From the NCBI RefSeq assembly GCF_024753135.1, contig NZ_JANUGP010000011.1:124001-188000 (forward strand): DNA of 64,000 nucleotides, in the 5' to 3' direction. Both the position numbers and the translations under genes were made by a program. The stretch is from Streptomyces pyxinicus (GTDB lineage Bacteria; Actinomycetota; Actinomycetes; Streptomycetales; Streptomycetaceae). Position 1 is the first letter of the stretch. Each line of letters opens with the position of its first letter. The notes beneath the pieces were generated by a model, which was given only the letters and a program-made list of their open reading frames with translations, was not told where the DNA came from and made no database searches. This document shows, piece by piece, positions 59,937 to 64,000 of this stretch.

Positions 59937-60782
59937 ATGAGCGAAGGCGTGGACGAGGCGGGCTGGGACGTCGAGCCCGGCGACGAGATCGAGCCGGTGG
60001 TCCAGGCGGTGGCGCGGTTGCTCCGCGTGTGCCGGGAGGCGGCCGGCCTGACGGTGGCCGAACTGGCCGAGGCTCTGGGCTACGGCGAGGACATGATCCG
60101 CAAGATCGAGCGCGGTGCCCGGATCCCTCGCCCGGAGTTCCTCGACAGGGCTGACACCTTACTGAGGGCGCGGGGTCACCTGAGGGCCTTCATGGAGGAC
60201 ATGCGGCGGGCCCGCTACCCGAAGAAGGTGCGCGATCTGGCGGACCTGGAGGAGCGGGCGGTGGAGATGCTGCTCTACGGCAGCCACAACATCCATGGTC
60301 TCCTCCAAACGCCGGAGTACGCGCGAGCGCTGTTCGGCATGAGGCAGCCCGCGCTCAGCGAAGACGTCATGGAGCGCGAGACCGCCGCGCGCATGGCTCG
60401 AAAGGCCGTCTTCGACCGGGATCCCGCGCCGACACTCAGCTTCGTCCAGGAACAGGTGACACTCGAACGGCCCTACGGTGGGAAGATGGTGCTGCGCCGA
60501 CAACTCGAACACCTCCTGGAGGTGGCGCAGTTGAGGAACGTCACTCTTCAGATCATGCCGACTCGCCAAGAGGAGAACGCCGGGGCGTCGGGTCTGGTCG
60601 AAGTGCTGAAGTTCGCTGACGGCACGGCGATCGGACGGTCCGATGGCGCGTTCAACGGGCGCCCGGTCTCGAACCCCAAGGATCTTCGGATCCTCGAACT
60701 GCGCTATGGCATGATCCGGGCGCAAGCTCTCACGCCGAGGGCGTCGCAGAAGTTCATCGAGCAAGCGCTGGGGAGACTATGA
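59937..60782 (+). CDS. WhiJ/Scr1-type XRE regulator (DUF5753)
   Basis: 281 residues. The N-terminal helix-turn-helix (about 20-80) reads LLRVCREAAGLTVAELAEAL, then YGEDMIRKIERGARIPRPEF. The C-terminal DUF5753/Scr1 domain has LLYGSHNIHGLLQTPEYARA and FVQEQVTLERPYGGKMVLRR. Such regulators are encoded with a DUF397 protein that counteracts or modulates them. Here the DUF397 gene overlaps by 4 bases. ATG 59937 follows GGAGGAGG. The 9-bp repeat array just upstream is a candidate autoregulatory site. Confidence 0.93.
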   Translation: MSEGVDEAGWDVEPGDEIEPVVQAVARLLRVCREAAGLTVAELAEALGYGEDMIRKIERGARIPRPEFLDRADTLLRARGHLRAFMEDMRRARYPKKVRDLADLEERAVEMLLYGSHNIHGLLQTPEYARALFGMRQPALSEDVMERETAARMARKAVFDRDPAPTLSFVQEQVTLERPYGGKMVLRRQLEHLLEVAQLRNVTLQIMPTRQEENAGASGLVEVLKFADGTAIGRSDGAFNGRPVSNPKDLRILELRYGMIRAQALTPRASQKFIEQALGRL

Positions 60783-61027
60783 GCACCGCGGAACTTCGCT
60801 GGTTCAAGAGCAGCTACAGCAGCAGCAGCGAACCCGGCGACTGCGTCGAGACGGCCCTCGCCTGGTTCAAGAGCAGCTACAGCGACAGCAGCGAACCCGG
60901 CGACTGCCTCGAAGTCGCCCCCACCCCCACCACCATCCACATCCGCGACTCCAAGGACACGGCCAGCCCCTGCCTCACCGTCACCCCCACCACCTGGACC
61001 GCCTTCCTGTCCTACGCGGCACTGTGA
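60779..61027 (+). CDS. DUF397 protein with duplicated N-terminal motif
   Basis: 82 residues. DUF397 proteins are small partners of WhiJ/Scr1-type regulators. The usual opening WFKSSYSSSSEPGDCVE is present twice in tandem (21-residue, 63-bp units at 60800-60862 and 60863-60925). The usual C-terminal strand pattern IHIRDSKDTASPCLTVTPTT then WTAFLSYAAL follows. Typical members are about 60-65 residues with one copy. Starts in an ATGA overlap with the regulator gene; the next gene starts in a GTGA overlap. Confidence 0.92.
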   Translation: MSTAELRWFKSSYSSSSEPGDCVETALAWFKSSYSDSSEPGDCLEVAPTPTTIHIRDSKDTASPCLTVTPTTWTAFLSYAAL

Positions 61028-61644
61028 ACATACCGGCGAAAGATCTGCGGCCCCGGCGCGTCTGGTACCTCGTGGCCGCGCTGCTCGCGCTCCTGCTCAG
61101 CGCGGCCGGTGTCACCGTCATCGTGGTGACCGTGCGGGACGCGGTGAACTCCGTCGACACCGAGCGGAGCTTCTCCGAAGGAGACGCGCGGACGTTCCAC
61201 CTCGTCCAGGGGGAGACCAAGGCGATCTACGTCTCCCAGTCCGGGCAAGGGCACGTCGAGTGCCGGATTCCGGAGTTGCGTGACGGGTCGATGACCCAGC
61301 CGGACAGCGGCTTCCGCGTCACTCTGGGGTCCCGCACCTGGGAGCGTGTCTTCGAAGTCAGGCCCGGCAGCACCGGTGACTACGCGATCACCTGCACCTC
61401 CGAGCGGCCGGCGGAGTTCGCGCTCGGGGAGAAGCCGGAGGTCGGCTCCACGGTCGGCGGCATCTTCGCGGCGATCGGCTGCTTCCTCGCCGCTGTCGCC
61501 GGTGCCGTGGCCATCAGCGTCGTCACGGCCGTCCGCCGCAACCGCCACCGCCGCAGGCTCACCGCCGGCTGGGCCCCGCACCCGGCGTGGGGCCCGCCGC
61601 CGTCCGGTCCCGCCATGGGGTCTCAGCATGGTCCGATGGCTTAG
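61024..61644 (+). CDS. Hypothetical membrane protein
   Basis: 206 residues. One helix near the N-terminus (YLVAALLALLLSAAGVTVIV) and another near residue 148 (GIFAAIGCFLAAVAGAVAIS) flank an extracytoplasmic region of about 100 residues with two Cys (HVECRIPEL and YAITCTSERP), which could form a disulfide. The C-terminus is a Pro/Gly-rich cytoplasmic tail. I do not recognise the family. GTG start overlaps the DUF397 stop, so it is probably co-transcribed with the regulator pair. Confidence 0.8.
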   Translation: MNIPAKDLRPRRVWYLVAALLALLLSAAGVTVIVVTVRDAVNSVDTERSFSEGDARTFHLVQGETKAIYVSQSGQGHVECRIPELRDGSMTQPDSGFRVTLGSRTWERVFEVRPGSTGDYAITCTSERPAEFALGEKPEVGSTVGGIFAAIGCFLAAVAGAVAISVVTAVRRNRHRRRLTAGWAPHPAWGPPPSGPAMGSQHGPMA

Positions 61645-62251
61645 GCCGCACAGCCGCTGCCCGTCCCGCTGGTCAGAGTCCCCTCTGTCTGCGCATGGGT
61701 GCGATTTCCGCAGCGGACGTAGGGGGCTGCGGCGGAGGCCGGTTCTGCTCGCCCTGTCCCTCGCAATGGCCACCCTCACTGGGTGCGGCGTGACTGAGAA
61801 GGACTCCGACGCCACTCCGTCCGCCGGTACGCGTACCTCGCGTGCCGCCTCCGATGCGATGGAGAAGCTGTCCAGCGGCATCTACGACCTGATCGGCGTC
61901 AAAGGGAAGACGTCCGACAGCCGTCCGTTCGTCGCGGAGTGCTCGGGCAAGGACACGAAGACCCACTTCCGGATCTTCCACTGGTGGAGCTTCTACCCGG
62001 CGTCGGCAAAGGATCTCGACGTGGCGATGGAACGGCTCAGGGCCGAGCTGCCCGAGCACGGCTGGAAGATCGTCACGTACGGCCCGGACACCAGCAAGAA
62101 CAGGAACGTCAATCTGACCGCCGAAAACGATCAGCAGCGGACCGGCGTCAACATCGTCCGGATGGCCGAGAACGACCCGCCGAAGCTGAGCCTCCATGTC
62201 GTCTCCGGCTGCTACCAGGTCCCGGCCGGCCAAGAGGTGGAACATTTCTGA
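61628..62251 (+). CDS. Putative lipoprotein
   Basis: 207 residues from ATG 61628, which overlaps the previous gene by 17 bases. The hydrophobic stretch PVLLALSLAMATLTGCGV ends in the lipobox LTGC, but 36 or so polar residues precede it. So the true start may be nearer the signal, although no in-frame ATG/GTG/TTG is present there. The mature part (FVAECSGKDTKTHFRIFHWW, DVAMERLRAELPEHGWKIVT, HVVSGCYQVP) resembles small streptomycete lipoproteins with a two-layer fold. Function unknown. Confidence 0.72.
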   Translation: MVRWLRPHSRCPSRWSESPLSAHGCDFRSGRRGLRRRPVLLALSLAMATLTGCGVTEKDSDATPSAGTRTSRAASDAMEKLSSGIYDLIGVKGKTSDSRPFVAECSGKDTKTHFRIFHWWSFYPASAKDLDVAMERLRAELPEHGWKIVTYGPDTSKNRNVNLTAENDQQRTGVNIVRMAENDPPKLSLHVVSGCYQVPAGQEVEHF

Positions 62252-62711
62252 GCGACTTCTCGATGACCGCGCCACGTGCCCACCCCCGGTTTGACCTACG
62301 TCACTCCCGGGGTAATCTCTACCGCTCGATTGGCCAGGCGGGTGCCCCATATGGCAGACTGTCCGAGTTGCTCGGTCGAGTGTTGATGCTGCGCGCCTCC
62401 CGCCGGGGGGACCGGAAGCGAGTCCCACAGTACTCGTCGCCCTAACTGCCACTGAGGCAGCGCTGGGGCGGACGTACGGGAATCTTCCGGGAAGTGTGGT
62501 GCGGCACCGGCCAGGCGCCCGGTGGGCCCGAGGCCCCCGGTCCGCGGTTCCGGAAGGGCCGTCGCATTCCCCCGCAGGGATGTCAGGGATGTTCGGACAA
62601 GGGACATCCGTGTCAGCGGGAGCGCGACACGCCCGACCGCGTGGGTCGGAGGTCGACGAAAGGGAACCCCGGGTTCCGGAGCGTTAGAAGAGACAGGACT
62701 ACTGAGTAGCC
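62252..62711 (+). other. Leader region of the S10 operon
   Basis: 460 bases with no supported gene. One vegetative-type promoter lies at the left (62291-62318). The rest would be a long 5' untranslated region of about 390 nt; S10 leaders in other bacteria carry an L4-responsive structure, but I see no specific match. The short open frames here lack streptomycete codon bias. Confidence 0.5.
62291..62318 (+). promoter_or_regulatory. Promoter of the S10 operon
   Basis: TTGACC at 62291-62296 and TAATCT at 62313-62318 with a 16-bp spacer. Good sequence match; spacer one base short of ideal. Confidence 0.6.
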
Positions 62712-63020
62712 ATGGCGGGACAGAAGATCCGCATCCGGCTCAAGGCCTACGACCACGAGGTCATCGACTCCTCGGCGAAGAAGATCGTCGAGACGGTGAC
62801 CCGCACTGGTGCGTCGGTCGCGGGCCCGGTGCCGCTGCCCACTGAGAAGAACGTGTACTGCGTCATCAAGTCGCCGCACAAGTACAAGGACTCGCGCGAG
62901 CACTTCGAGATGCGCACGCACAAGCGCCTGATCGACATCCTCGACCCGACCCCCAAGACCGTTGACTCTCTGATGCGACTCGACCTCCCGGCCGGTGTCG
63001 ACATCGAGATCAAGCTCTGA
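62712..63020 (+). CDS. rpsJ: 30S ribosomal protein S10
   Basis: 102 residues: MAGQKIRIRLKAYDHEVIDS, GPVPLPTEKNVYCVIKSPHK, SREHFEMRTHKRLIDILDPT. Part of the small-subunit head and, as NusE, an antitermination partner of NusB/NusG. First gene of the S10 operon; rplC starts 17 bp after it. Confidence 0.98.
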   Translation: MAGQKIRIRLKAYDHEVIDSSAKKIVETVTRTGASVAGPVPLPTEKNVYCVIKSPHKYKDSREHFEMRTHKRLIDILDPTPKTVDSLMRLDLPAGVDIEIKL

Positions 63021-63037
63021 GGGCTGGTGATCTGAGA

Positions 63038-63682
63038 ATGGCTAAGCAGATCAAGGGCATCCTGGGCGAGAAGCTCGGCATGACGCAGGTGTGGGACGAG
63101 AACAACCGTGTTGTTCCGGTCACCGTCGTCAAGGCCGGCCCCAATGTCGTCACCCAGGTCCGCACGAACGACGTCGACGGCTACGAGTCCGTCCAGATCG
63201 CGTTCGGCGAGATCGACCCGCGCAAGGTGAACAAGCCCCTCAAGGGCCACTTCGCCAAGGCCGACGTCACCCCCCGCCGCCACCTCGTCGAGATCCGCAC
63301 CGCGGACGCCTCCGAGTACACGCTGGGCCAGGAGATCTCCGCTGAGGTCTTCGAGGCGGGCGTCAAGGTGGACGTGACCGGCAAGAGCAAGGGCAAGGGC
63401 TTCGCCGGTGTCATGAAGCGTCACAACTTCAAGGGCCTCGGCGCCGGACACGGCACCCAGCGCAAGCACCGCTCCCCCGGTTCCATCGGTGGCTGCGCCA
63501 CCCCGGGCCGTGTGTTCAAGGGCCTCCGCATGGCGGGTCGTATGGGCAACGAGCGGGTCACCACCCAGAACCTGACCGTCCACGCCGTTGACGCGGAGAA
63601 GGGTCTGCTGCTCATCAAGGGCGCGGTTCCCGGTCCGAACGGCGGCCTCGTCCTGGTCCGCACCGCGGCCAAGGGGGCCTGA
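63038..63682 (+). CDS. rplC: 50S ribosomal protein L3
   Basis: 214 residues: MAKQIKGILGEKLGMTQVWD at the N-terminus and the peptidyl-transferase-proximal loop HGTQRKHRSPGSIGGCATPG. Early-assembly large-subunit protein. ATG 63038; rplD follows after 8 bp. Confidence 0.98.
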   Translation: MAKQIKGILGEKLGMTQVWDENNRVVPVTVVKAGPNVVTQVRTNDVDGYESVQIAFGEIDPRKVNKPLKGHFAKADVTPRRHLVEIRTADASEYTLGQEISAEVFEAGVKVDVTGKSKGKGFAGVMKRHNFKGLGAGHGTQRKHRSPGSIGGCATPGRVFKGLRMAGRMGNERVTTQNLTVHAVDAEKGLLLIKGAVPGPNGGLVLVRTAAKGA

Positions 63683-63690
63683 GGTAACCG

Positions 63691-64000
63691 ATGAGCACTG
63701 TTGACATCCTTTCGCCGGCGGGCGACAAGGCCGGTTCCGTCGAGCTCCCCGCGGAGATCTTCGACGTGGAGAAGATCAGCATCCCGCTGATCCACCAGGT
63801 CGTCGTCGCGCAGCTGGCCGCTGCCCGTCAGGGCACGCACAAGACCAAGACCCGCGGCGAAGTCCGTGGTGGCGGCAAGAAGCCGTATCGCCAGAAGGGC
63901 ACCGGCCGCGCCCGTCAGGGCTCGACCCGCGCCCCGCAGTTCGCCGGCGGTGGCGTCGTCCACGGCCCGCAGCCGCGTGACTACTCGCAGCGCACCCCGA
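63691..64000 (+). CDS. rplD: 50S ribosomal protein L4 (partial, cut by window end)
   Basis: The first 103 residues are visible from ATG 63691, with GAGGTAA ahead: MSTVDILSPAGDKAGSVELP, KTKTRGEVRGGGKKPYRQKG, TGRARQGSTRAPQFAGGGVV. This is the L4 N-terminus including the extended loop that reaches the exit tunnel. In many bacteria L4 also regulates the S10 operon. Confidence 0.97.
   Translation, partial: MSTVDILSPAGDKAGSVELPAEIFDVEKISIPLIHQVVVAQLAAARQGTHKTKTRGEVRGGGKKPYRQKGTGRARQGSTRAPQFAGGGVVHGPQPRDYSQRTP

Overview
The window is chromosomal DNA from a high-GC actinomycete, almost certainly Streptomyces. Codon third positions are nearly all G or C and GTG/TTG starts are common. The DUF397 and WhiJ-like genes are Streptomyces-type, and the gene order matches what I recall of the Streptomyces coelicolor rpoBC/secondary-nuo neighbourhood (from memory, not searched).

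Region 1 (1-18.8 kb) is energy metabolism. It holds the 5' part of a 2-oxoglutarate:ferredoxin oxidoreductase alpha subunit, a three-gene two-component system (two paralogous histidine kinases plus one LuxR-type regulator), and a partial second complex I operon (nuoA,B,C,H,I,J,K,L,M,N with no D,E,F,G). HtpX, YccF, GlsB-type membrane proteins and YajQ follow. A 10-bp direct-repeat array lies just upstream of nuoA.

Region 2 (18.6-25 kb) carries tRNA-Tyr, an NAD-dependent epimerase with an XRE regulator, a dienelactone hydrolase, two small hypothetical proteins, an NAD(P)H-binding protein and a cytosine-deaminase-like protein that lacks most metal ligands. tRNA-Thr and tRNA-Met follow.

Region 3 (25-44 kb) is the conserved information-processing core: rpmG, hadA/hadB-like dehydratases, murB, add, an aspartate-type aminotransferase, tRNA-Trp, secE, nusG, rplK, rplA, a lipoprotein, rplJ, rplL, rpoB, rpoC. 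RpoB has Asn at the position equivalent to E. coli Ser531.

Region 4 (44-52.1 kb) interrupts this core. Nine minus-strand genes sit between rpoC and rpsL: an MFS exporter, a TetR regulator, and an operon encoding a flavin reductase, AroH-type chorismate mutase, FAD-linked oxidase, acyl-CoA-dehydrogenase-fold monooxygenase, formyltransferase, cupin and short-chain dehydrogenase. This looks like a compact specialised-metabolite cluster. Related 14-bp imperfect palindromes lie upstream of the exporter, the TetR gene and the operon.

Region 5 (52.1-64 kb) resumes with rpsL, rpsG, fusA and tuf. An accessory block follows (a coding remnant, Uma2-fold protein, small helical protein, HTH protein, and a WhiJ-like trio of ATPase, XRE regulator and DUF397 protein, then a membrane protein and a lipoprotein). 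The window ends in the S10 operon (rpsJ, rplC and the 5' part of rplD). I found no rRNA, CRISPR array, insertion sequence or prophage gene.
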